From positions 1,381,251 to 1,445,250 of the forward strand of contig NZ_CH672428.1 in the NCBI RefSeq assembly GCF_000152745.1: a stretch of 64,000 nucleotides of DNA, given 5' to 3'. Positions 7,198 through 17,052 of this stretch are shown piece after piece. The stretch comes from Oceanicaulis sp. HTCC2633. GTDB taxonomy: Bacteria; Pseudomonadota; Alphaproteobacteria; Caulobacterales; Maricaulaceae. A program made the translations under genes and the position numbers. The notes under the pieces are model-generated. The model did not search any database. It was not told the DNA's origin and saw nothing but the letters and a program-made list of their open reading frames with translations. Within the stretch, counting starts at the first letter, position 1; the number at the start of each line of letters is the position of its first letter.

Positions 7198-8769
7198 ATG
7201 ACACTGGCGTTTGGACACGTCTGGAAACGGCATGCGCCAGGCGCGCGAAGCGCCCGGACCTTCGATGTCGAGGATGCGGCCTTCGGCCTGCGCAGCCGCG
7301 CTCCTCACGCCAGCGCCGGAACCCGGCTTCACCCGCCTGCAGCGCTGCTTCTGGGGCCGCTGGTCTTCCTCCTCATCCTGTTCACCCTTCTGGGCGTCAC
7401 AGCGCTCACCCTGGTCTATCTGATCGCCGCCCTCAGCGTGGCGGGGGCTTGCGCCCTGCGCATCGCCGCCGCGATCATGCCGCCGCGCTATGCAGACCGC
7501 ACCACAGTGTCGGATCAGGACCTGCCCGTCATCAGCGTCATTGTCGCCCTTCATGACGAGGCCAGGGTCCTGCCGGGACTGATCGCCGCCCTGTCCCGGT
7601 TGAACTATCCGCGCAGCAAGCTCGACATCATCCTGGCGCTTGAAGCCCATGACCAGCCCACGCGCGCCGCCGCCCGGGCGCTGGCGGGCCGCAAGGCCCT
7701 GCGCGTGGTCGTGCTGCCCCCGCTTGGCCCGATGACCAAGCCGCGTGCGCTGAATGTGGCGCTGCAGACGGCCCGCGGCGAACTGGTCGCTGTCTATGAC
7801 GCTGAAGACGCGCCTCATCCCGACCAGTTGCGTCAGGCCGCCGAATGCTTCGCCGCCGATGACAGGCTGGGCATCATTCAGGCGCCGCTGGGATGGTATA
7901 ATCGCACCGAAAACTGGCTGACGGCCCAGTTCGCGCTTGAATACGCCACCCAGTTCAATGCCCTTCTGCCCTTGCTGGCGCGGCTGGGCTGGCCCCTGCC
8001 ATTGGGCGGCACCAGCAATATCTTTCGCCAGAGCGCGCTTGTGGCGTGCGGCGGGTGGGATCCGTTCAATGTGACTGAAGACGCCGATCTCGGCTTCAGA
8101 ATGGCGCGATCAGGCTGGCGCGCCGGTCTTGTCGCGCCTGGCACGCTTGAGGAAGCGCCGATCACACTCAGGGCCTGGACGCATCAGCGCAGCCGATGGC
8201 TCAAGGGGCATTTCATCACCTGGCTGGTGCATATGCGCGATCCCAGAGGGCTGGTGGACGCGCTGGGCTGGGGCGGGGTGACGAGCCTGACCTTCACCGT
8301 GCTCGCCAACATGATGAGCGCCCTCATCCATGCCCCGTCCCTGTTGATGATGGGGGCGGGAGCGCTTCTGCTGGGCCTCGCGCCCGGCTGGAGCGTACTC
8401 TGGACCGTGGGAGCGGCCCTCATGACGTGCGCCTATGCCTCGGCCATGATCTGCGCAGGCGTCGCGGCCCGTCGCGCGGGCTTTTCACCCCGGCTCTCAC
8501 ACATGCTGTCCATGCCCGCCTACTGGCTCTTGCAGGCGCCCGCCGCGCTCAAGGCCTTGCGCGAACTGCCGCGCCAACCCTATCTGTGGGACAAGACCCA
8601 GCACGGCGTTTCCCGCGCCCGCAGAGAAACGCCCGATGACGCTTCCCCTTACGCTCCTGCTCATGGCCGTCGCAGCCGCCCTGTTCGCGCTCGCCGCCTG
8701 GCGCAGCGGCAAGCCCTCAAATCCGCTCAAGCCGCGGCTTATTCCGTGGACGCCCCTCGCCCTGATTAG
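7198..8769 (+). CDS. Membrane glycosyltransferase, family 2
   Basis: A polytopic inner-membrane family 2 glycosyltransferase. Two helices (about residues 50-92) precede the GT-A catalytic domain, which has DAED at 201-204, TEDAD at 293-297 and QRSRW at 330-334 (the processive QxxRW signature). Two or three C-terminal helices follow at about 355-460. It most resembles exopolysaccharide or cellulose-synthase-like enzymes. The reading frame continues to 8769, but the last 44 codons are Arg/Ala/Pro-rich and overlap a convincing small membrane-protein gene (8636-8848) in another frame. The natural end is therefore doubtful, and a frameshift near 8635 is possible. Confidence 0.88.
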   Translation: MTLAFGHVWKRHAPGARSARTFDVEDAAFGLRSRAPHASAGTRLHPPAALLLGPLVFLLILFTLLGVTALTLVYLIAALSVAGACALRIAAAIMPPRYADRTTVSDQDLPVISVIVALHDEARVLPGLIAALSRLNYPRSKLDIILALEAHDQPTRAAARALAGRKALRVVVLPPLGPMTKPRALNVALQTARGELVAVYDAEDAPHPDQLRQAAECFAADDRLGIIQAPLGWYNRTENWLTAQFALEYATQFNALLPLLARLGWPLPLGGTSNIFRQSALVACGGWDPFNVTEDADLGFRMARSGWRAGLVAPGTLEEAPITLRAWTHQRSRWLKGHFITWLVHMRDPRGLVDALGWGGVTSLTFTVLANMMSALIHAPSLLMMGAGALLLGLAPGWSVLWTVGAALMTCAYASAMICAGVAARRAGFSPRLSHMLSMPAYWLLQAPAALKALRELPRQPYLWDKTQHGVSRARRETPDDASPYAPAHGRRSRPVRARRLAQRQALKSAQAAAYSVDAPRPD

Positions 8770-8848
8770 CGGGGTGTTCTTCCTGATGCTGCTGACCCAT
8801 GTGTTCAGCCTGTTCGGGCTCGAGACCGGTCAGCGCCTCATGCGCTAG
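8636..8848 (+). CDS. Small conserved two-helix membrane protein
   Basis: A 70-residue protein with helices at about residues 3-22 and 40-58 joined by a basic proline-rich loop (KPSNPLKPRLIPWT), ending LFGLETGQRLMR. The conserved-looking LTHVFSLFGLETG tail resembles small hypothetical proteins common in alphaproteobacteria. It overlaps the glycosyltransferase frame by 134 bases, which is unusually long, and its 3' end overlaps the convergent VTT gene by 11 bases. Function is unknown. Confidence 0.65.
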   Translation: MTLPLTLLLMAVAAALFALAAWRSGKPSNPLKPRLIPWTPLALISGVFFLMLLTHVFSLFGLETGQRLMR

Positions 8849-9497
8849 GCGCGCCTGCAACCAGATAGATGGCCGCCCCCATCATCACTGCGAACACCAT
8901 CAGCACGCCCAGCAGGGCCATCTGACGCAGCCAGACCGGGAGCCGCGCCCAGGCCCAGAGCACGCGCTGGCCGAAAAGGAAGATCAGCACGCCCATCGCG
9001 CCATAACGCATCAGGCGCCCGATCAGCGCCGCAACGACAAAGAGCAGAGCCGGGATCTGCGCCGCGCCGGCGGCGAACGAGCTCAGCTGCACCGGCACCG
9101 GCGACAGCATGGACAGGCCCACGGCGAACGCGCCATAGGCGTCGATCCGATCTCGCGCGCCTTCCAGCGATACGGCCAGATCGGGGCGCGCACTGATGAA
9201 CTCCGCCGCCAGATCGAGCGCCAGCCGCCCCGCCCAATAGCTCAGCACACAGCCCAGCACCGACCCCAGCGTGACCACCAGCGTCGCCTCGACCACCTGA
9301 CGGCGGCCGCGCAACATGTAGGCCAGCAAGGGAAACTCGATCGGCCAGGGCAGAAGCGTGCTTTCCAGCACCGAGCCTGCAAAGAGCGCCGGCAGGGCCC
9401 AGGCGCCCCTTGCCGCCCGGTCGAGCCGTGCCCGCCAGATCCTTATCCGGCGACGCCAGCTCATGGGGCGTTTGGAAGGCGCTTGGGTCTCGCTCAT
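8838..9497 (-). CDS. VTT-domain (YqaA/DedA-like) membrane protein
   Basis: A 219-residue inner-membrane protein. After a basic N-terminal tail, the ESTLLPWPIEFPLLAYML segment matches the re-entrant helix entry of SNARE-associated/VTT proteins of the YqaA type, followed by a Gly-rich SVLGCVLSYWAGR turn and the SPVPVQLSSFAAGA half. At least four membrane helices are evident. Related DedA-family proteins move lipid carriers such as undecaprenyl phosphate or phospholipids between leaflets; which lipid this member handles is not evident. It converges on the small membrane protein gene. Confidence 0.8.
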   Translation of the reverse strand: MSETQAPSKRPMSWRRRIRIWRARLDRAARGAWALPALFAGSVLESTLLPWPIEFPLLAYMLRGRRQVVEATLVVTLGSVLGCVLSYWAGRLALDLAAEFISARPDLAVSLEGARDRIDAYGAFAVGLSMLSPVPVQLSSFAAGAAQIPALLFVVAALIGRLMRYGAMGVLIFLFGQRVLWAWARLPVWLRQMALLGVLMVFAVMMGAAIYLVAGAPSA

Positions 9498-9584
9498 GAG
9501 ACGGACTTACACCGCAAGCGTTAACCAAGCACCCGGTCGCGTCGCCGCAGGGCGAAGCTCGGAACGACAATGTCAGGAAAAGCA

Positions 9585-9658
9585 TGGAGCGGGTGAAGGG
9601 AATCGAACCCTCGTCTGGAGCTTGGGAAGCTCTCGCTCTACCATTGAGCTACACCCGC
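9585..9658 (-). tRNA. tRNA-Gly (CCC anticodon)
   Basis: Read on the minus strand, a 7-bp acceptor stem (GCGGGTG/CACCCGC), a GCTC/GAGC D stem, an anticodon loop TTCCCAA (anticodon CCC), a T arm with GGTTCGATTCC and an encoded CCA fold as a complete tRNA. The top pair of the anticodon stem appears as an A-C mismatch. It stands alone between the VTT protein and dCTP deaminase genes. Confidence 0.95.
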
Positions 9659-9720
9659 AAGGCGCTGAAATGTTCTTACCAGATTGCCGGTCAGCGACAA
9701 GCGCTCTGGCGCAGAGGCGC

Positions 9721-10740
9721 TCAGCTCTTGAAATGCTTGGCGAGCTTGAGGCCCTGGGCCTGATAGTTCGATCCGGCCACCCCATAGGGGGTTTTTACCT
9801 CTGACGACATCGGTTCGTAGACGAGGCGGGCCACCGCCTGCCCATGGTCAAGGATGAAGGGCACGTCGCGTCCCCGCACTTCCAGCACGGCGCGAGACCC
9901 GGCTCCGCCCGCCGCATCGACGCCGAAGCCCGGATCAAAAAAGCCGGCGTAATGGGCGCGAAACTCACCGATCTCCGGTGCGATGGGCGCCATTTCGGCG
10001 GCCTGACCCACCGGCACGCTGACGGCCTCGCGCGAACACAGGATGTAGAACTCGCCGGGATCGAGCACGATGCGGCCATTGGGGGCGTAGATCGGCTCCC
10101 AAAAGCGCTCGGGATCGTGCTCGCCGACCTTTACAAGATCCACCAGCGGGCTGTGGCGCTTGGCGCGATAGCCAACGGGCTCGCCCTCCCCGGCCTTGAG
10201 ATCGACCGACAGCGTCACCGCGTCGAGCGCCGTCATCTCACCGGCGCGCAGGCGAACCTGCACCAGCCGGTCGCCCGGCCGGGCCAGCACCGAGAAGGTG
10301 CGCGGGGAAATCTCAACGTAAAGCGGGCCGTCATAGCCCGCGCACACCTGGTCAAAGGCGCTGGAGCGATCCCCGATCACGCGGGTGAAGACATCCAGCC
10401 GCCCGGTCGAGCTTTTGGGATTGGCGAAGGCGGCGACGGCCTCGGGCAGGCTCAAGCCTTCCTGAAGCTCGGCGAGATAGACGCATCCGGTTTCCAGCAC
10501 GGCCCCGCCCTCAAGGTCGAGCTCGTGCATGACGACGTCATCATCAAGGCAATCGGTGACCGTGCGCTCGGGGCCCGGCAGGAAGCTCGCACGCAATCGC
10601 CAGGCCCGGCGCGCCAGACGCAGATCCAGGCTCGCGGGCTGGATCTGCCCCGGTTCCAGATCAACGCCGGAACGGATCCAGCCCTGAGCGAGAGCGTCAA
10701 GAAGGGCGCGGTCAGGCAGAATGCCGGGGGCGAGGGTCAT
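9721..10740 (-). CDS. dcd: 2'-deoxycytidine 5'-triphosphate deaminase
   Basis: A 339-residue dCTP deaminase of the long, duplicated alphaproteobacterial type. It converts dCTP to dUTP, the precursor for dTMP synthesis. The first half holds PASLDLRL and the conserved NPKSSTGR substrate loop (near residue 108) with DRSSAFD; the second half repeats the trimeric dUTPase-like fold (FFDPGFGVD, then EVRGRDVPF). Its length is about twice that of E. coli Dcd, as expected for this variant. It belongs functionally with the ribonucleotide reductase genes about 10 kb away but is not linked to them. Confidence 0.93.
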   Translation of the reverse strand: MTLAPGILPDRALLDALAQGWIRSGVDLEPGQIQPASLDLRLARRAWRLRASFLPGPERTVTDCLDDDVVMHELDLEGGAVLETGCVYLAELQEGLSLPEAVAAFANPKSSTGRLDVFTRVIGDRSSAFDQVCAGYDGPLYVEISPRTFSVLARPGDRLVQVRLRAGEMTALDAVTLSVDLKAGEGEPVGYRAKRHSPLVDLVKVGEHDPERFWEPIYAPNGRIVLDPGEFYILCSREAVSVPVGQAAEMAPIAPEIGEFRAHYAGFFDPGFGVDAAGGAGSRAVLEVRGRDVPFILDHGQAVARLVYEPMSSEVKTPYGVAGSNYQAQGLKLAKHFKS

Positions 10741-10922
10741 CAGATCAAAATCCGGCTGGCGACAGAATCATTTCAGCGCACAGAGTGTCCGCGCTAGAAC
10801 CCGGCCTTGTCCAGCAAGCGCCACTGTCGCACAAGCGCGTGGCTGCGTCCGGGCACTATTTTGCTTGAGCCCGGACGTCTATCTGGGTCTGATGCTTGCG
10901 AGCTCACCAAGGAAGGCCGCCC

Positions 10923-11315
10923 ATGTATGAAGAAGTCACCCGGGACATTCTGATCCGCGTGCGCCCGGCCTTTCTCGAGGAGGAGTCAGAGCCCGAAGAA
11001 GGCCGGTATGTCTGGGCCTATACGATCGAGATCGAGAACAAGGGCGCAGAGACCGTGCAGCTGATGAGTCGGGAATGGCGCATCACGGACGCCTTCAACC
11101 AGACCGAAATCGTGCGCGGGCCCGGCGTTGTGGGCGAGCAACCCCATATCGAGCCGGGCGAGATGTTCGCCTACACGTCTGGCGCGCCCCTGCGCACGCC
11201 CTCCGGCTTCATGCGCGGCTGCTACGCCATGCGCACCGAAAGCGGAGACAAGTTCGAGGCCGTCATTCCCGGCTTCGCGCTCGATTCCCCCTACAACACC
11301 GTCACCCTGCACTAA
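10923..11315 (+). CDS. apaG: ApaG protein
   Basis: A 130-residue single-domain protein with an immunoglobulin-like beta fold. The motifs YTIEIENKG, LMSREWRITDA and GVVGEQPHIEPGE are characteristic ApaG signatures. ApaG is associated with cobalt and magnesium tolerance in enterobacteria, though its molecular role is unresolved. The start at 10923 gives the canonical MYEEVT opening; upstream in-frame codons lack family similarity. It lies 18 bases before trkH. Confidence 0.94.
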   Translation: MYEEVTRDILIRVRPAFLEEESEPEEGRYVWAYTIEIENKGAETVQLMSREWRITDAFNQTEIVRGPGVVGEQPHIEPGEMFAYTSGAPLRTPSGFMRGCYAMRTESGDKFEAVIPGFALDSPYNTVTLH

Positions 11316-11333
11316 GCGGCTGCGAGGCACCCC

Positions 11334-12791
11334 GTGAGCGCATCTGGCCGCACCGTTCTGTTCGTGCTGGGCGTCATGCTCGCCAGCCTGTCCGCCGCCA
11401 TGTTCGCACCGGCGATCGCGGACCTGCATGACGACGCCCAGGCCGCGCACGCCTTTTTCGGCGCCGGCGGGCTGGGGCTGGCGCTGGGCGGGATCATGAC
11501 GCTGATGGGCCGCGGCACCGCCAAGGACATCACCCCGCGCGGCGCCATTCTGCTCACCGGCGGCGCCTGGATTGTCCTGTCGGTGGCCGCCGCCATCCCG
11601 CTGAAGCTGTCAGGCCTCGACATCAGCTGGACGGACGCTTTGTTCGAGGCGACGTCCGGCATCACCACCACGGGCGCCACGGTCCTGACCGGACTGCAGG
11701 ACCTGCCGGCCGGCATCCTCCTGTGGCGCTCGATCCTGCAATGGATTGGCGGGGTGGGGATCATCGTCACCGCCATGGCGATCTGGCCGCTTCTGGGGAT
11801 TGGCGGCATGCAGCTCTTCCGGCTTGAAAGTTCTGACAAGTCCGAGAAGGCCCTGCCGCGCGCCGGACAGATCGCAGCGGCGGTCGGCGTGATCTATCTG
11901 GTCCTGACCTTCCTGTGCTTCCTGGCCTATCTGGGCGCGGAGATGACGCCCTTCGAGGCCATCAATCACGCCATGACGACGGTGGCCACAGGCGGTTTCT
12001 CCACCCATGACAGCTCGATCGGCGCCTTTTCGGAGGGCGGCGCGGACATCGTGGCGCTGGTGTTCATGGTGCTGGCCGGCCTGCCCTTCGTACTGTTTCT
12101 GAGGGCGGCGCAAGGACGGCCTGACCTTCTGATCTTTGACCCGCAGGCGCGGGCCTTCCTGATGGTCGCCTTCACCGCCACCGTTCTCTTGACGGCATGG
12201 CTGGTCATCCATGATCCGCACGACCACACCCATCTGCCCGCCTGGCGACTGGCGGCGGTCAATTCGGTCTCGGTCCTGACGGGAACAGGCTATGCCGTCA
12301 CGGATTTCTGGCTCTGGGGCGGGGGCGCAGCCGGCATCTTCTTCGTGCTGATGTTCATTGGCGGCTGTGCGGGCTCGACCAGCTGTTCGGTGAAGATCTT
12401 CCGCTATCAGATCGCGGCCTCGGCGATGAACGCCTATATCGCCCAGTACGCCCGCCCGAACGCCGTCAAACCCATCCGCTATCGCAATCAGACGGTGCCG
12501 GACGAGACCGTGCGCTCGGTGCTCGGCTTCTTCTTTCTGTTTTTCCTGACCTTCGGGGTCAGCGCGTCGATCCTCAGCCTGATGGGGCTGGACCCGGTGA
12601 CCGCGGTGACAGGCGCCGCCACCACCCTCGCCAATGTGGGGCCGGGGCTGGGCGACATCATTGGCCCGGCCGGCTCCTTCCAGACCCTGCCGGCGCCCGC
12701 CAAATGGGTGATGACCGCCAACATGATCATTGGCCGTCTGGAGATCATGGTGATTTTTGTTCTGCTGGCGCCGCGCTTCTGGCGCGGTTAG
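11334..12791 (+). CDS. trkH: TrkH-type potassium uptake protein
   Basis: A 485-residue potassium channel-like subunit with four M1-P-M2 repeats. The four selectivity loops are visible: SGITTTGATV, TTVATGGFSTHD, SVLTGTGYAVTD and TTLANVGPGLG. It starts at a GTG (11334), and its last four bases overlap the end of the convergent ABC ATPase gene. No trkA gene is present in the window, so the cytosolic gating subunit must be encoded elsewhere. Confidence 0.94.
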   Translation: MSASGRTVLFVLGVMLASLSAAMFAPAIADLHDDAQAAHAFFGAGGLGLALGGIMTLMGRGTAKDITPRGAILLTGGAWIVLSVAAAIPLKLSGLDISWTDALFEATSGITTTGATVLTGLQDLPAGILLWRSILQWIGGVGIIVTAMAIWPLLGIGGMQLFRLESSDKSEKALPRAGQIAAAVGVIYLVLTFLCFLAYLGAEMTPFEAINHAMTTVATGGFSTHDSSIGAFSEGGADIVALVFMVLAGLPFVLFLRAAQGRPDLLIFDPQARAFLMVAFTATVLLTAWLVIHDPHDHTHLPAWRLAAVNSVSVLTGTGYAVTDFWLWGGGAAGIFFVLMFIGGCAGSTSCSVKIFRYQIAASAMNAYIAQYARPNAVKPIRYRNQTVPDETVRSVLGFFFLFFLTFGVSASILSLMGLDPVTAVTGAATTLANVGPGLGDIIGPAGSFQTLPAPAKWVMTANMIIGRLEIMVIFVLLAPRFWRG

Positions 12792-13543
12792 GACGCGCCC
12801 AGAGCCTTGGATCGCTCGATCACCTCATCCACCGGTCCGCGATGAACGATCACGCCCTCATGCATCAGGATGGCCTGATTGCAGACCGCCTGCATGAGTT
12901 TGACGTTATGGGTGGCCAGAACCATGATCCGCGAGCGCTTGACCATGTCGTCCAGCCGCTCCTTGGCGCGGGTCTGGAACCCGGCGTCCCCCGCTCCGAG
13001 CCATTCATCAAACAACAGGATATCGGCGTCAAAGGCCGTGGCGCAGGCGAACTTCAACCGCATGGCCATGCCCTGGGAATAGGTGCGGATCGGCAGGTCG
13101 AGATAATCGCCAAGGCCCGTGAACCGGATGATGTCATCGGCCATGCCCTCTATTTCGCGCGGGGTCTTGCCCGCCACGATCCCGGCCAGCCGTATATTCT
13201 CATAGCCGGACGCATCCATATTCATGCCGAGCCCGATATTGAACATGGTGGCGATATGGCCATCCACAGCCACCAGGCCACGCTTGGGCGGATAGATGCC
13301 GGCGATCGTGCGCAGCAAGGTCGTCTTGCCCGCCCCGTTCCGACCAACCACGCCCAGCCGGTCCCCCGGTTTGAGCAGGAGCGACATGTTGCGGATTGCG
13401 CGCACGTTCAGCGTAGAGCCCTGACGCTCGATCAGACCGCCCGAGACCCGGTCCTCGCTGGCCTGAGTCGCATCGGCAGGTTTCTGCTTCACCCGACGTG
13501 AGGTGAAGGTGACGTCCACATTGCGCAGGAGAACTCGAGCCAT
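12788..13543 (-). CDS. Polysaccharide-export ABC transporter ATP-binding protein
   Basis: A 251-residue ATPase of the KpsT/Wzt class, which energises export of capsule or O-antigen across the inner membrane. Walker A is GRNGAGKTT at residues 67-75; the degenerate signature region is YSQGMAMRLKFA, and Walker B is ILLFDEWLGAGD, which is typical of this class. The divergent N-terminal 45 residues are also usual. It lacks the carbohydrate-binding C-terminal domain of long Wzt. It is coded 4 bases downstream of its permease, which is broken, so the transporter is probably non-functional unless another permease substitutes. Confidence 0.92.
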   Translation of the reverse strand: MARVLLRNVDVTFTSRRVKQKPADATQASEDRVSGGLIERQGSTLNVRAIRNMSLLLKPGDRLGVVGRNGAGKTTLLRTIAGIYPPKRGLVAVDGHIATMFNIGLGMNMDASGYENIRLAGIVAGKTPREIEGMADDIIRFTGLGDYLDLPIRTYSQGMAMRLKFACATAFDADILLFDEWLGAGDAGFQTRAKERLDDMVKRSRIMVLATHNVKLMQAVCNQAILMHEGVIVHRGPVDEVIERSKALGAS

Positions 13544-13547
13544 GGCG

Positions 13548-14068
13548 CTATAACCAGAAAATCAGGTCGCGACGGAAACGTGCGAAGACCCCGAAGGTCA
13601 CCACCGTGCCCACCAAGGTCATCGCCAGCACAAGCCACCAGTGAAACATCACCACCTGACCATTCAGCAGGGGTTCGCGGACGATCGCGATGTAATGGGT
13701 CAGCGGGTTGATGTTGGCGAAGCGTCCCCGCGTCCCAAGCTCGTCAGCCACCCTTCAGCTGCGATCAACACCGTACAGGCGGCGGTTGCGATGAACTGAT
13801 AGACCCAGAGACCGATCAGGAGGTAGGCGGCGAACCAGGAGGCTTCAGTTGAACTCAGAGCGCCAAAGAACCAGATCAGCCCGCCCCCAAAGATCAGGAA
13901 GGACACCACGATCCATGCCGCACCCAAAAGGGAGCCACGATAGAGTTGTTTCACCTCCTGGAGCCCCAGATTGACCCATAGCGTATGGCGCTCGAGGCCC
14001 TCCCGGAGATCGAAAAGGGCGTCGGCGAGAGCATTGGAGTTGGATCGGTAAAAGTAAGGCGCGGACAC
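13548..14068 (-). pseudogene. Polysaccharide-export ABC permease, internally deleted and frameshifted
   Basis: The N-terminal half (about 109 sensible codons from 14068, with LYRGSLLGAAWIVVSF and two helices) and the C-terminal 65 codons (RFANINPLTHYIAIVREPLL, then the last helix and FARFRRDLIFWL) both match Wzm/KpsM-type permeases. They are in different frames and meet near 13750. Intact family members have about 260-270 residues; roughly 90-100 residues covering the middle helices and the conserved RLPxS and FRDI segments are absent. Some 300 bp appear to be deleted with loss of frame. An assembly collapse is the alternative explanation. Confidence 0.82.
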
Positions 14069-14297
14069 TCGTCGACCCTAAGAATTAATGGTGACGCAGA
14101 CAATCCAGTGCCAACGCGTCGTGATCGTCCAAGCTTGGCAATTCACATAGCGCCACGCCCGGAGGGTTTTGTCAGCACAACGCATATGAACCGCTTCAAT
14201 TGAAATTCAGTCTGTAGGGGCACGCATTAATGGACCTGAAGCGCCCGTGTGTCCACCGCCGCCATGCAACGTTGCGGAGCCTAAAAGTCTCTTCTGA

Positions 14298-14795
14298 TCA
14301 CGTATCGAGAATATCCCGGATGAAGGCCGCCTTGGCTTCGCGATACCGGGCCATTTCACGCCCCCTGTAGGCGCGCTTGAGAGCGTTATAGCGCGCGAGA
14401 AGCGCCCGGTCGCTGGTCAGGGCGTCCCGAAAGTCCAGAAGCCGGTCCTGTTCATCCCCCATCACCACCAGCTGCACGCCGACCTCCAGCGCATAACCCG
14501 GCGCTGTGAAGGCCGCATAGCCCTTGCGGCGAGCCGCTTGAGTGTCGGCGGCGTGGGTCCGGTCCAGATAATCGCGGGCGGCGCCGAAGGCGTCTTCGGG
14601 AACGCGCACCGCGATATCGAGATCACCGCGGGTCTCGCACCCCTCTATTGCGGTCGAGCCCACATGATCGATCCGGGCTGTGCGAGGCAATTGGCGCCCG
14701 TGCTGACGCCGCCAGGTTTCGAACGCCGCCTCGGCGCGACGTCGCGCATCGGCCGGATCCGGACTGAGCTGAAAAACCGCTGCGTCCTCACCCAT
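14298..14795 (-). CDS. GrpB/UPF0157 family nucleotidyltransferase-like protein
   Basis: A 165-residue protein of the GrpB (UPF0157) family, which has a nucleotidyltransferase fold. The signature DHVGSTAIEGCETRGDLDIAV contains the GS and DLD elements of that fold. The ATG at 14795 shares one base with the hslO stop, which fixes the start; the reading frame is open further upstream inside hslO. Cellular substrate is unknown. It is transcribed with hslO and probably argD. Confidence 0.85.
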   Translation of the reverse strand: MGEDAAVFQLSPDPADARRRAEAAFETWRRQHGRQLPRTARIDHVGSTAIEGCETRGDLDIAVRVPEDAFGAARDYLDRTHAADTQAARRKGYAAFTAPGYALEVGVQLVVMGDEQDRLLDFRDALTSDRALLARYNALKRAYRGREMARYREAKAAFIRDILDT

Positions 14796-15778
14796 CAATC
14801 GTTCGCTTTGGCGGAGGCGTCGATTTCTTCCGCCGTAAAGCGCCATTCGCTCTTGCAATACTCACAGGTCATCTCGATGGAACCGTCTTCCTTGGCCATG
14901 TGTTCCCGATCATCAGCAGGAAAACGCGCCAGAAGTTGGGCCAGACGAGCGCGACCGCAGGTGCAATAGCGTTTGACCTCGCGCTCGGCCTGCACCCGAA
15001 CCCCATCCTCATGGAACAGGCGATAGAGCACGCGGCCCGCCGTCAGATCCGGATCGATCAGCTCGGCGTCCTCGACGGTATTGAACAGCGCCAGGACATG
15101 CTCGAAATCCTCCGCATCAGACGGACGGCTGTCATCGCCCGCAAGCTTCTGGATCAGGGCGCCGCCGGCGCGCCAGACAGTTTCACCGCCATCGAGCACC
15201 TGCTGACCGATCGCCAGACGCAATCGGGTCGGCACCTGTTCGGACTGGGCGAAATAATGCTCCGCGCTGGCCGCCAGCGTGTCGCCCTCGATCGCGGTGA
15301 CGCCCTGATAGCGCTCCATGCCTTCGCCCGGATCGATCGTCATCACGAAGTGCCCCTTGCCCAGAAGGTCGATGGGGCCCAGAGGCCCGTCGGCCTGGGC
15401 TTCGAGCGCCTGCACGCGGTCAGGGTCGAACTTGGCGTATGCCCTGACGCCCTCGCCCGGCACGAAATCGGCCACCACGAAGCTGACGGCGCCATTGCCT
15501 TCAATGTTCTGGCCCTGAGAGCCCGGCCCGCTCGCCTGGACGATCAGCCGACCATCGAATTTCAGGGAATCCCCGATCAGGATCGCCACAAGAGCGCACT
15601 CGCCGACCAGACGCGCGACAGAGCGCGGGTAATCGTGCGCGGACAACATCTTGTCCATGGTCTCGCCAAGCCGGACATACCGACCGCGCACGCTTAACCC
15701 TTCGAGCTGGAACGTAAGAACGATATTATCGCCGGCGCCCAGTTCATCGGGACCAGGAGTAGAAATGCTATCCGTCAT
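14795..15778 (-). CDS. hslO: Hsp33 redox-regulated chaperone
   Basis: A 327-residue redox-switched holdase that binds unfolding proteins under oxidative and heat stress. The four zinc ligands are visible near the C-terminus: CTC at 272-274 and CEYC at 305-308, matching the Hsp33 CxC/CxxC switch. The N-terminal domain has the QASGPGSQG and GNGAVSFVV motifs. It follows argD by 26 bases. From memory, many alphaproteobacteria carry argF between argD and hslO; none is present here. Confidence 0.95.
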   Translation of the reverse strand: MTDSISTPGPDELGAGDNIVLTFQLEGLSVRGRYVRLGETMDKMLSAHDYPRSVARLVGECALVAILIGDSLKFDGRLIVQASGPGSQGQNIEGNGAVSFVVADFVPGEGVRAYAKFDPDRVQALEAQADGPLGPIDLLGKGHFVMTIDPGEGMERYQGVTAIEGDTLAASAEHYFAQSEQVPTRLRLAIGQQVLDGGETVWRAGGALIQKLAGDDSRPSDAEDFEHVLALFNTVEDAELIDPDLTAGRVLYRLFHEDGVRVQAEREVKRYCTCGRARLAQLLARFPADDREHMAKEDGSIEMTCEYCKSEWRFTAEEIDASAKAND

Positions 15779-15804
15779 ACGCTCCGTCTCGTTCCGCTTG
15801 TCTG

Positions 15805-16989
<1,185 letters not shown>

Positions 16990-17052
16990 GAAAGGCTCCC
17001 TGGGTGGAAAGGGGGTGAAAAATATGAATGCGCTGATCTAGGACCAGACGCG

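Noticed and set aside
8799-9524. A 241-codon plus-strand frame opposite the VTT protein
   Set aside because: Antisense shadow of a clear membrane-protein gene.
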